DNA of 6,985 bases from Gammaproteobacteria bacterium (GTDB lineage Bacteria > Pseudomonadota > Gammaproteobacteria > SZUA-229): assembly GCA_030637945.1 (NCBI GenBank), contig DAOWFN010000082.1:1-6985 (forward strand), in the 5' to 3' direction. A program made the translations under genes and the position numbers. The first letter of the stretch is position 1; each line of letters starts with the position of its first letter. Positions 1-5,792 of the stretch are shown here, one piece after another. Below the pieces are notes generated by a model that had not been told where the DNA came from, ran no database searches, and saw only the letters and a list, made by a program, of their open reading frames with translations.

Positions 1-1290
1 GAACGGATGCATCGCCTGTACACTTTCCACAAAACTGTATGTCAAAGTACCATCACTGTTTACCGCGCGCCACATCAAACCTTGCATGATGCCTGATATC
101 CACATCGATGTGATGTACAACACGACACCTACTGTAGCGATCCAGAAATGCGCATCTATAAGTTTCTTACTAAATATCTCTGTACCGAACAGCTTGGGTA
201 TGAGGAAATACATCGCCCCGATACTGATGAAAGCAACCCAGCCTAAAGCACCAGAATGCACGTGACCAATCGTCCAGTCCGTGTAATGAGATAAAGCATT
301 TACTGTCTTGATCGCCATCATCGGGCCTTCGAAGGTCGACATCCCATAAAACGATACTGACACGATAAGAAATTTCAAGATTGGATCACTGCGTAATTTT
401 TCCCATGCACCGGACAAAGTCATAATACCGTTGATCATGCCGCCCCATGAAGGTGCTAACAAGATAAGTGAGAACACCATACCCAGTGATTGCGTCCAGT
501 CAGGCAGCGCTGTGTAATGCAAGTGATGAGGCCCCGCCCAGATATAGGTAAACGCCAAAGCCCAAAAATGCACAACAGACAAGCGGTATGAATAAACCGG
601 ACGCTCGGCCTGCTTAGGAATAAAGTAGTACATGATGCCGAGGAAACCCGCCGTCAGGAAGAAGCCTACAGCATTATGCCCATACCACCACTGTATCATG
701 GCATCTTGCACACCGGCATAGGCAGAATAAGATTTCAGGAAGCTCACAGGAATAGCGGCACTATTTACTACATGCAACATTGCCACAGTAAGAATAAAAG
801 AACCAAAGAACCAGTTGGCGACATATATATGCTTGATGCGACGTATAGCGATCGTACCAAAGAAAACCACGGCGTACGACACCCAAACCACTGTAATTAA
901 AAGATCGATCGGCCATTCAAGTTCCGCGTACTCTTTCGAAGATGTGAAACCAAAAGGCAAAGTGGCCACTGCACTCAAAATTACCAGTTGCCAGCCCCAG
1001 AATGTAAAAGCAGCTAACTTGTCAGAAATCAGACGCACATGACAGGTGCGCTGTACGACATAATATGAGGTAGCAAATAATGCCGAACCACCAAAAGCAA
1101 AGACCACCGCATTGGTATGTAATGGACGAAGTCTGCCAAAACTCAACCACGGGGTATCAAAATTCATCGCCGGCCAGGCCATCTGTGACGCAATCAGTAC
1201 GCCGACGGCCATGCCTACTATGCCCCACACCACCGTCATGATGGCAAATTGTCGAACTACGGTGTAATTGTAGGTTTGCTCATTCGTCAT
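1..1290 (-). CDS. ccoN: cbb3-type cytochrome c oxidase subunit I (CcoN), 3'-truncated by the window edge
   Basis: Catalytic subunit of the high-affinity cbb3 terminal oxidase in the inner membrane; it reduces O2 to water and pumps protons. The minus frame is open for 430 codons from ATG at 1290 (MTNEQTYNYTVV) to the left edge, so roughly the last 40-50 residues of a usual length near 475 are missing. The metal ligands are all visible: His58 in RPLHTNAVV (low-spin heme b), His205 in WWYGHNAVGF and His255/His256 in WAGPHHLHY (CuB), Tyr249 in the position of the cross-linked tyrosine, and His343/His345 in TIGHVHSG (hemes). Long hydrophobic helices run throughout. Upstream there is only a partial Shine-Dalgarno (CGGGAC, 6 nt before ATG). 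The Yip1-type gene lies 106 bp upstream on the same strand with no clear terminator between, so co-transcription is possible. No frameshift or missing ligand was found. Identification is secure; the operon structure is inferred. Confidence 0.97.
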   Translation of the reverse strand, partial: MTNEQTYNYTVVRQFAIMTVVWGIVGMAVGVLIASQMAWPAMNFDTPWLSFGRLRPLHTNAVVFAFGGSALFATSYYVVQRTCHVRLISDKLAAFTFWGWQLVILSAVATLPFGFTSSKEYAELEWPIDLLITVVWVSYAVVFFGTIAIRRIKHIYVANWFFGSFILTVAMLHVVNSAAIPVSFLKSYSAYAGVQDAMIQWWYGHNAVGFFLTAGFLGIMYYFIPKQAERPVYSYRLSVVHFWALAFTYIWAGPHHLHYTALPDWTQSLGMVFSLILLAPSWGGMINGIMTLSGAWEKLRSDPILKFLIVSVSFYGMSTFEGPMMAIKTVNALSHYTDWTIGHVHSGALGWVAFISIGAMYFLIPKLFGTEIFSKKLIDAHFWIATVGVVLYITSMWISGIMQGLMWRAVNSDGTLTYSFVESVQAMHPF

Positions 1291-1304
1291 AGTTAGTCCC
1301 GTAT

Positions 1305-1320
1305 TCACTTCTAACAGTGA
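1305..1320. repeat. Inverted repeat TCACT-N6-AGTGA just upstream of ccoN
   Basis: A perfect 5-bp inverted repeat (TCACT at 1305-1309, AGTGA at 1316-1320) lies 15-30 nt before the ccoN start in an AT-rich 106-bp spacer (1291-1396). It is neither the FNR consensus (TTGAT-N4-ATCAA) nor the CRP consensus (TGTGA-N6-TCACA). In mRNA it could be a small hairpin just upstream of the weak ribosome-binding site; as DNA it could be an operator. The rest of the spacer holds several TATAAT-like hexamers by AT content alone, and I could not assign a convincing -35/-10 pair or an FNR box. Chance occurrence is plausible. Confidence 0.25.
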
Positions 1321-1396
1321 TATTAAATTACAGAAGTTATAAGATTTTTATAATATTATTATTTACTAATTAGCAGTATGCCAGTTCGACACATCG

Positions 1397-1996
1397 TTAA
1401 TCCACGAATTGAGGCGCAAAACCGCTGCCCCAAAGAATAGCCGTCGCGACCATCATACAAACAAGCGCAACCAGACCCACCGCGAGTACCGCACTGGAAA
1501 ACAGAAAACCTCTTTCAGCAGAAACTTCCATCATAATAGGCACGCCGGTATAAAGCAGATACACCGAGTACGCAAGTGCCGGCAAACCGACCAGAAAATT
1601 TATCCACAGGATCGGCAGCATTTCGAAAACGCCTATCAGGAACATCGGTGTCGCAACATATGTAGCCAAAGTAATACAGCGAGCTAATGGCTGTTCGGCA
1701 TCATATGTTTTACCCATCCAGTGGATCATAAAACCCATGGTAAACACGCCGACGAGCATTACCAGGTAATAAGCAATCGCTATGACCATCGCACTTTCAT
1801 GTGATAGTTTAACGGCTTCACGCGCACCTATCTCCCAACCAAACATCGTCGTGCCGATGTAACCAGAGATCGGAGGAATCGCTGCCAGTACAAATACATA
1901 AGCACAGAGGCCTGAGCCTATACGACAAGGATTATCGCGGATGACTTCCCATTCCGCCTTAGGGTTAACAAACAAACCAAACAGGTGTGACAGCAT
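1397..1996 (-). CDS. Yip1-family integral membrane protein
   Basis: A 199-residue, very hydrophobic protein. The opening, SHLFGLFVNPKAEWEVIRDN, is typical of bacterial Yip1-domain proteins: a short amphipathic N-terminal stretch with P-x-x-x-W, then about five membrane segments (about 31-52, 69-93, 107-127, 130-150 and 164-189). Other visible marks are APP-like AIPPISGYIG at the end of the first segment and YVATPMFLIG in the third. Start choice: ATG at 1996 has a good Shine-Dalgarno (GGAGA at 2008-2004, 7 nt away). That site overlaps the stop codon of a candidate tiny ORF, which suggests coupling. No catalytic residues are evident and the biochemical role of bacterial Yip1 proteins is not established. 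Its place between fnr and ccoN on the same strand, behind an FNR-like box, suggests a role under low oxygen or in the oxidase membrane environment; that is inference from context only. Confidence 0.8.
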   Translation of the reverse strand: MLSHLFGLFVNPKAEWEVIRDNPCRIGSGLCAYVFVLAAIPPISGYIGTTMFGWEIGAREAVKLSHESAMVIAIAYYLVMLVGVFTMGFMIHWMGKTYDAEQPLARCITLATYVATPMFLIGVFEMLPILWINFLVGLPALAYSVYLLYTGVPIMMEVSAERGFLFSSAVLAVGLVALVCMMVATAILWGSGFAPQFVD

Positions 1997-2000
1997 AAAT

Positions 2001-2060
2001 TTATCTCCAGCGTTGATGAAACCAGGCTACGGCGGTTTCGACTCTATAGTTTTTGTCCAT
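2001..2060 (-). CDS. Candidate tiny ORF (19 aa, or 31 aa from 2096) directly upstream of the Yip1 gene
   Basis: The minus-strand ORF reads MDKNYRVETAVAWFHQRWR and ends in TAA at 2003-2001, only 4 nt before the Yip1 ATG, so its stop lies beside the Yip1 Shine-Dalgarno. ATG at 2060 has a strong ribosome-binding site (GGTGAG at 2072-2067, 6-nt spacer, matching the extended anti-SD complement). An in-frame ATG at 2096 would add 12 residues (MLLLDWKDGESI) but has AGG too close to it. The peptide is polar and aromatic, with no membrane segment or signal peptide. I do not recognise a family. It could be a real small protein or a leader ORF that couples translation into the Yip1 gene; with so few codons, chance cannot be excluded. 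Confidence 0.4.
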   Translation of the reverse strand: MDKNYRVETAVAWFHQRWR

Positions 2061-2142
2061 GATACTCTCACCATCTTTCCAATCGAGCAACAACATTACC
2101 TAGCGGCAGACTGGAACGCTTGCCTAAAAATTACGCACGCGG

Positions 2143-2184
2143 ACTCTAATCAAATTCAATTCAGCCAGACATGACATATATCAA
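2143..2184 (-). promoter_or_regulatory. FNR-like box and matching -10, promoter candidate for the Yip1 (and ccoN) transcription unit
   Basis: Read on the minus strand, TTGAT-ATAT-GTCAT at 2184-2171 matches the FNR consensus TTGAT-N4-ATCAA in 8 of 10 half-site bases (9 if TTGAY/RTCAA is allowed). A class II FNR promoter with the box centred at -41.5 would start near 2136, and a TAGAGT hexamer (TATAAT-like) lies at 2148-2143, where the -10 is expected. Transcripts would have about 75 nt before the tiny-ORF start and about 140 nt before the Yip1 ATG. The rest of 2013-2260 has no other recognisable gene. The box, the -10 position and the fnr gene next door support each other, but the start site is predicted. 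Confidence 0.5.
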
Positions 2185-2204
2185 TTTATAAATAAGTCAT
2201 TCAA

Positions 2205-2223
2205 TTAAAAGATGACTTCATCT
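2205..2223 (-). terminator. Weak hairpin with short T run after fnr
   Basis: On the minus strand, 38 nt after the fnr stop, AGATGA-AG-TCATCT (2223-2210; in practice a 5-bp stem with a 4-nt loop) is followed by TTTT and an AT-rich stretch. It is the only terminator-like structure between fnr and the Yip1 unit. The low-GC short stem suggests partial termination. The inner part also pairs differently: AAGTCAT (2194-2200) and ATGACTT (2212-2218) form an alternative 7-bp hairpin. Confidence 0.35.
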
Positions 2224-2260
2224 AAAGAATAGAAACCTCAAGGCATAATACTTCAAACAC

Positions 2261-3007
2261 TCAGCCATTTCTCTGTTGAGTTCCACCCTGACAATCACTG
2301 ATAATTTCTCTGAGTGCTGCCATGTTGATAATCTCGACATGTCTCTTATCAACTTTAATAATGCCATTGTCCTGAAATTGCGCAAACAGTCGGCTGACCG
2401 TTTCGACCGCAAGACCGAGGTAATTAGCGATATCCTGCCGGCTCATACTCAGATTAAACTCATCCTCTTTCCAGTTTCGTTGCTTCATGCGGAGCGATAC
2501 ATTGAGCAAAAATGTCGCTAACTTCTCATCAGCATTCATCTTACCCAATAGAAGCAATAATTCATGATCATTATTTACCTCTATCCCCATGATGCGTCGC
2601 ATCTGCTTCTGCAGACCTGGAATATTTGCACACAAATTTTCCAGGTTATCCAGTGGCAACTCACAAACACTTGCTGTCTCCAGCGTTTGAGCAGAGCAAG
2701 CATGTACATCGGTTGCAAAACCATCAAACCCGACCAGCTCACCCGGCAAGTGAAAACCTACTATCTGCGAGTCACCTGCGGCATTTTGCACAGTCGTCTT
2801 AACACAACCCGAGCGAACCGCATAAAGCGCACGACAAACATCACCTTCACGATATAGATAATCATTTTTTTTGACTGAATGGGCATCTACAACATTATCC
2901 AGCTTAGTTATGTCATCGCCATCCATGCCATGAGGAAAACACAGTTCCTTCAAAGAACACTGCTTACAACTGACTTTGAGCTTTTCTATATTAAGTACTT
3001 TATTCAT
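2261..3007 (-). CDS. fnr: Fnr-type oxygen-responsive transcription regulator
   Basis: A 248-residue CRP/FNR-family regulator of nearly the same length and layout as E. coli FNR. In the family, an O2-labile [4Fe-4S] cluster promotes dimerisation and binding to TTGAT-N4-ATCAA sites. The N-terminal cysteines are Cys14, Cys17 and Cys23 (SCKQCSLKELC) and the fourth ligand is Cys115 (TASVCELP), matching Cys20/23/29/122. The sensor barrel follows (LYAVRSGCVKT, GFHLPGELVGFD), then the dimerisation helix (about 129-165) and a helix-turn-helix at about 187-212 (SMSRQDIANYLGLAVETVSR). Recognition residues Glu202, Ser205 and Arg206 correspond to the FNR E-x-x-S-R, so it should bind standard FNR boxes. 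The start is fixed: ATG 3007 is immediately preceded by an in-frame TAG and has AGGGG at 3017-3013. Candidate FNR boxes at 2171-2184 and 3075-3088 flank the gene, suggesting autoregulation and control of the neighbouring cbb3 genes. Confidence 0.95.
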   Translation of the reverse strand: MNKVLNIEKLKVSCKQCSLKELCFPHGMDGDDITKLDNVVDAHSVKKNDYLYREGDVCRALYAVRSGCVKTTVQNAAGDSQIVGFHLPGELVGFDGFATDVHACSAQTLETASVCELPLDNLENLCANIPGLQKQMRRIMGIEVNNDHELLLLLGKMNADEKLATFLLNVSLRMKQRNWKEDEFNLSMSRQDIANYLGLAVETVSRLFAQFQDNGIIKVDKRHVEIINMAALREIISDCQGGTQQRNG

Positions 3008-3068
3008 CTACACCCCTGACTTATCCACATCTCAAGACTCATCCACACCCATAGATTCACCCGCACTC
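3004..3068. repeat. About four tandem degenerate repeats of 18-bp period at the fnr start and leader
   Basis: Plus-strand 12-mers TCATCTACACCC (3004), TTATCCACATCT (3021), TCATCCACACCC (3039) and TCACCCGCACTC (3057) recur every 17-18 bp; GAC/GAT precedes the last three at exactly 18-bp steps (3018, 3036, 3054). The first unit contains the fnr start codon and part of its ribosome-binding site, so on the mRNA the unit is GGGTGTRGATGA, an SD-plus-ATG-like module repeated upstream. The repeats are imperfect. The period lies between one and two DNA helical turns and equals six codons. Confidence 0.55.
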
Positions 3069-3072
3069 CCAT
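3004..3072 (-). CDS. Candidate 22-codon leader ORF overlapping the fnr start
   Basis: The minus-strand frame from ATG at 3072 runs 22 codons to TGA at 3006-3004. That stop shares bases with the fnr ATG (ATGA, 3007-3004), a classic coupling overlap. An AAAGG-like ribosome-binding site lies 6 nt before ATG 3072, and an internal in-frame ATG at 3042 has GGGTG before it. The peptide contains three tryptophans and follows the 18-bp repeats as a six-residue period (for example LWVWMS then LEMWIS). It may be only a by-product of the repeat array. If transcription starts from the -10 at 3084-3089, its upstream ribosome-binding site would not be in the mRNA and only the 3042 start could be used. Confidence 0.2.
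   Translation of the reverse strand: MGVRVNLWVWMSLEMWISQGCR
3021..3047. promoter_or_regulatory. DnaA-box-like pair in the fnr 5' leader
   Basis: TTATCCACA at 3021-3029 is a perfect match to the DnaA box consensus TTATNCACA, and TCATCCACA at 3039-3047 differs from it at one base, in the same orientation and 18 bp away. Two such sites in one leader could let DnaA modulate fnr transcription. They are also simply units of the 18-bp repeat array, so the match may be incidental. There is no replication-origin context here. Confidence 0.3.
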
Positions 3073-3074
3073 GC

Positions 3075-3089
3075 TTGACCTTTATCATA
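3075..3089. promoter_or_regulatory. FNR-like box between fnr and ccoI, overlapping a predicted fnr -10
   Basis: TTGAC-CTTT-ATCAT (3075-3088) matches TTGAT-N4-ATCAA in 8 of 10 half-site bases. On the minus strand TATGAT (3089-3084) is a good -10 for fnr, so Fnr bound here would block its own promoter, as known for E. coli fnr. For ccoI on the plus strand, a class II arrangement (box centre 3081.5 at about -41) predicts a start near 3123; -10-like hexamers TATAAA (3108-3113) and TATTAT (3115-3120) bracket that expectation without matching it exactly. No convincing -35 for fnr was found. Confidence 0.45.
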
Positions 3090-3153
3090 CTGCAAATAGC
3101 TATATCATATAAACTATTATTTTAAATATAATTTGTATGTAATTTAATACCAT

Positions 3154-5601
3154 ATGACTGAAAACACCTCTGACAAACCCTGCTACCATTGCGGCTTGCC
3201 AGTGCCTGAACAATTCGATATCACAGTTGAAATCGAAGGTGAAGCTCGAGCCATGTGCTGTTACGGCTGTCAGGCCGTTGCCCAATCTATCGTCAACAGC
3301 GGTATGGCCGATTTTTATCGTTACCGCACCGACAAACCTTCCAAACCAGAAGAAATAGTTCCTGAATTTTTATCCCAGTTACATGCTTACGATAACCCAC
3401 TGGTACAAAAACAGTTTGTTAGCGAAGACGGTGACATACGTGAAGTCTCATTAATACTGGAAGGCATCGTATGCGCAGCTTGCGTCTGGCTAAACGAACA
3501 AACATTACAGGCACTGCATGGCGTCATCGACGTCAATATTAATTACGCCACGCATCGTGCACGCATCAAATGGAATAATCATGAATTACAGTTAAGCGAA
3601 ATACTCGAAGCGATCAGCCGCATCGGTTACATGGCACACCCTTACGACCCTGAGCGCCACCAGTACATCATCGAGAAAGAACGTAAGTCCCATTTAAAAC
3701 GGCTCGGCATCGCCGCAGCCTTCGGCATGCAGATCATGATTCTTGCTGTTGCTATGTACACAGGCGAGTGGTGGGGAATAGATCCGGGATTTTTACAGAT
3801 GTTCCGCTGGACCAGCCTGGCTTTGTGCATCCCTTTATTGCTATTCTCATCCAGCCTGTTCTTCAACAATGCCTGGCGCGACCTCAAAAACAAACAGGTC
3901 GGTATGGATGTTCCCGTTGCACTGGGTATGGCTATCGCATTTTCAGCCAGTGTATATCACACCATCATTAATCAGGGCGCGGTGTATTACGATTCCGTCA
4001 GCATGTTTACTTTCTTTTTATTGATCGCACGCTATTTTGAAATGACCGCGCGAAAACGCAGCGCAGAACATACCGAATCATTACTCAACCTCACGCCCGC
4101 TGTCGCAACTAAAATCGACAAGGCTAATAACCACACCATCATCACCGTTGCAGAACTCAGAGTCGGTGACAACATACTGGTCAAACCCGGAGAAAATATC
4201 GCCGCAGACGGCATCGTCGAACGTGGAACATCAGGTGTTAATGAGTCATTAGTCACCGGAGAAAGTTACCCTGTCACCAAATCGCCCGGCGACAAAGTGA
4301 TTGCCGGCAGCACCAATACAGAAAGTCCACTGGTAATAGAAGTAAAACAAACGGGTGATGATACGGTGCTAGCATCCATTCACCGCTTACTCGACGAAAC
4401 ACAGCGCAACAAACCCCCTATAGCAAAACTTGCTGACCGAATTGCCGCCAGGTTCGTGCTTGCCATACTTATTGTTGCCGGCCTGGTTGCTAGCTACTGG
4501 TATTTAAACGGCTCGACACAATGGCTGGAATATACCGTTGCCACACTGGTCGTGACTTGCCCCTGCGCTTTGTCATTAGCCACCCCCACTGCATTAACAG
4601 CCGCAAGTGGTCAACTCGCGAAACTAGGATTATTGCCCGTACGCAGCCATGTACTGGAGACACTGGCGAAAGCATCAGCTTTTGTTTTCGACAAAACAGG
4701 AACCTTAACGCAGGGCCATCTGTCACTTACTGATGTACAGACCCTTTCTTCGCTTTCAGAAAAACAGTGCCTCCAGATCGCCGCAGCCATCGAAGCCGAA
4801 TCAGAGCACCCTGTCGCGCGCAGCTTAATAGAGTATGCCGGTAATAAATTTAAAGACGACAACCCTTATAAAATACTTTCCGTTGAAAATAAACCGGGTG
4901 CAGGCATAACGGCAAAGATCGATGATCAGGAATGGTATATCGGTAATCGAGACTTTGTCAGCAACCACTGCCAACAAACGCTGAGCCAACAGTTAAACAC
5001 GGAGATACAACAACAAAATAAAACCGCTGTCGTATTAGCCAGTAAAGATACCTTAGCTGCTGTTTTTTATTTTGATGATCTACTACGTAATGACTCGCCG
5101 AACTTAATATCACAGCTACAGCGCCATAATATCGATACCTACCTGTATAGTGGCGACCAGACCAGTATCAGCCAACGCATAGCAGATAGCGCAGGTATCG
5201 AGCATGTACGCGCCGAACTCAAACCTGCCGACAAATTGCGTTATGTGCAAAAACTACAAGAAAAAGGAGAGACCGTCGTTATGGTCGGTGACGGCATCAA
5301 TGATGCGCCCGTCCTGGCCGCCGCAGATGTTTCTATCGCCATGGGCAGCGGCAGTGAACTCGCTGCGGCAACGGCGGATATGATTTTGATATCCAATCAC
5401 ATCTCACATTTGTATAATGGGCTTGTCCTTGCCAGAAAAACATTTACCGTCATCAAACAGAACCTGGCATGGGCTATCGGCTACAACATCATCGCCATCC
5501 CTGCAGCAGCGATGGGTTATGTGCAACCATGGTTAGCCGCGATAGGCATGTCGGTAAGCTCGCTTATCGTCGTATTGAATGCTTTACGCCTGAGTAGATA
5601 A
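3154..5601 (+). CDS. ccoI: Cu+-translocating P1B-type ATPase for cbb3 oxidase assembly (CcoI/FixI)
   Basis: An 815-residue inner-membrane ATPase that exports Cu+ for the CuB centre of cbb3 oxidase. The N-terminal metal-binding region is typical of CcoI: CYHC (10-13) and CCYGC (35-39), then a heavy-metal-associated domain with CAAC (107-110). About eight membrane helices follow. TGES (368-371) is the actuator loop. The transport site is CPC (469-471) with YN (777-778) and MSVSS (799-803), the Cu+-ATPase signature. DKTGT (513-517) holds the phosphorylated Asp513, HP (552-553) contacts nucleotide, and GDGIND (712-717) is the hinge. All catalytic residues are intact. ATG 3154 is the first start after an in-frame TAA at 3145 and no Shine-Dalgarno precedes it, so initiation may be leaderless-like or depend on the A/T-rich leader. 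ccoS follows after 17 nt. Divergent from fnr and probably Fnr-activated through the box at 3075-3088. Confidence 0.95.
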   Translation: MTENTSDKPCYHCGLPVPEQFDITVEIEGEARAMCCYGCQAVAQSIVNSGMADFYRYRTDKPSKPEEIVPEFLSQLHAYDNPLVQKQFVSEDGDIREVSLILEGIVCAACVWLNEQTLQALHGVIDVNINYATHRARIKWNNHELQLSEILEAISRIGYMAHPYDPERHQYIIEKERKSHLKRLGIAAAFGMQIMILAVAMYTGEWWGIDPGFLQMFRWTSLALCIPLLLFSSSLFFNNAWRDLKNKQVGMDVPVALGMAIAFSASVYHTIINQGAVYYDSVSMFTFFLLIARYFEMTARKRSAEHTESLLNLTPAVATKIDKANNHTIITVAELRVGDNILVKPGENIAADGIVERGTSGVNESLVTGESYPVTKSPGDKVIAGSTNTESPLVIEVKQTGDDTVLASIHRLLDETQRNKPPIAKLADRIAARFVLAILIVAGLVASYWYLNGSTQWLEYTVATLVVTCPCALSLATPTALTAASGQLAKLGLLPVRSHVLETLAKASAFVFDKTGTLTQGHLSLTDVQTLSSLSEKQCLQIAAAIEAESEHPVARSLIEYAGNKFKDDNPYKILSVENKPGAGITAKIDDQEWYIGNRDFVSNHCQQTLSQQLNTEIQQQNKTAVVLASKDTLAAVFYFDDLLRNDSPNLISQLQRHNIDTYLYSGDQTSISQRIADSAGIEHVRAELKPADKLRYVQKLQEKGETVVMVGDGINDAPVLAAADVSIAMGSGSELAAATADMILISNHISHLYNGLVLARKTFTVIKQNLAWAIGYNIIAIPAAAMGYVQPWLAAIGMSVSSLIVVLNALRLSR

Positions 5602-5618
5602 AAGATAGCAGATAAACA

Positions 5619-5792
5619 ATGAATATCATTTACTTATTAATTCCACTGGCACTCGTGCTCGCCGGCATCATTATCTGGGTTTTTTTCTGGGCAGTGAAAT
5701 CTGATCAGTTCGAGGATCTGGAAGGACCCGCACATCGCATCTTGATGGATGACGATGACACCACTCAGAAAAGTAAAAAAAATGATACATAA
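5619..5792 (+). CDS. ccoS: cbb3 oxidase assembly protein CcoS
   Basis: A 57-residue small membrane protein: one N-terminal transmembrane helix (about residues 4-26, LLIPLALVLAGIIIWVFFWA) followed by the CcoS-type tail SDQFEDLEGPAHRILMDDD and a charged end. CcoS is needed in other bacteria for insertion of cofactors into cbb3 oxidase. The order ccoI-ccoS is the standard one of ccoGHIS clusters. The gene begins 17 nt after ccoI and its last 11 nt overlap the methyltransferase gene, so the three are almost certainly one transcript. No Shine-Dalgarno is visible (the 17-nt spacer is A-rich), so its translation may be coupled to ccoI. Confidence 0.93.
   Translation: MNIIYLLIPLALVLAGIIIWVFFWAVKSDQFEDLEGPAHRILMDDDDTTQKSKKNDT

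Noticed and set aside
676..1042. Plus-strand open frames over the ccoN gene
   Set aside because: They are antisense to an unbroken CcoN reading frame with all metal ligands and have no homology-like features.
2276..2857. Plus-strand frames opposite fnr
   Set aside because: They are antisense to a complete Fnr with conserved cysteines and helix-turn-helix.
3021..3047. Replication origin suggested by DnaA-like boxes
   Set aside because: Only two boxes inside a repeat array; no dnaA, dnaN or gidA-type neighbours and no unwinding-element arrangement.
3004..3072. CRISPR array
   Set aside because: The 18-bp units are short, degenerate and contiguous, without the longer repeats and unique spacers of CRISPR.
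5749..5781. Longer N-terminus for the methyltransferase starting at 5749
   Set aside because: The extra 11 residues are out-of-frame ccoS sequence and do not look like protein of the family; the overlap start at 5782 fits better.
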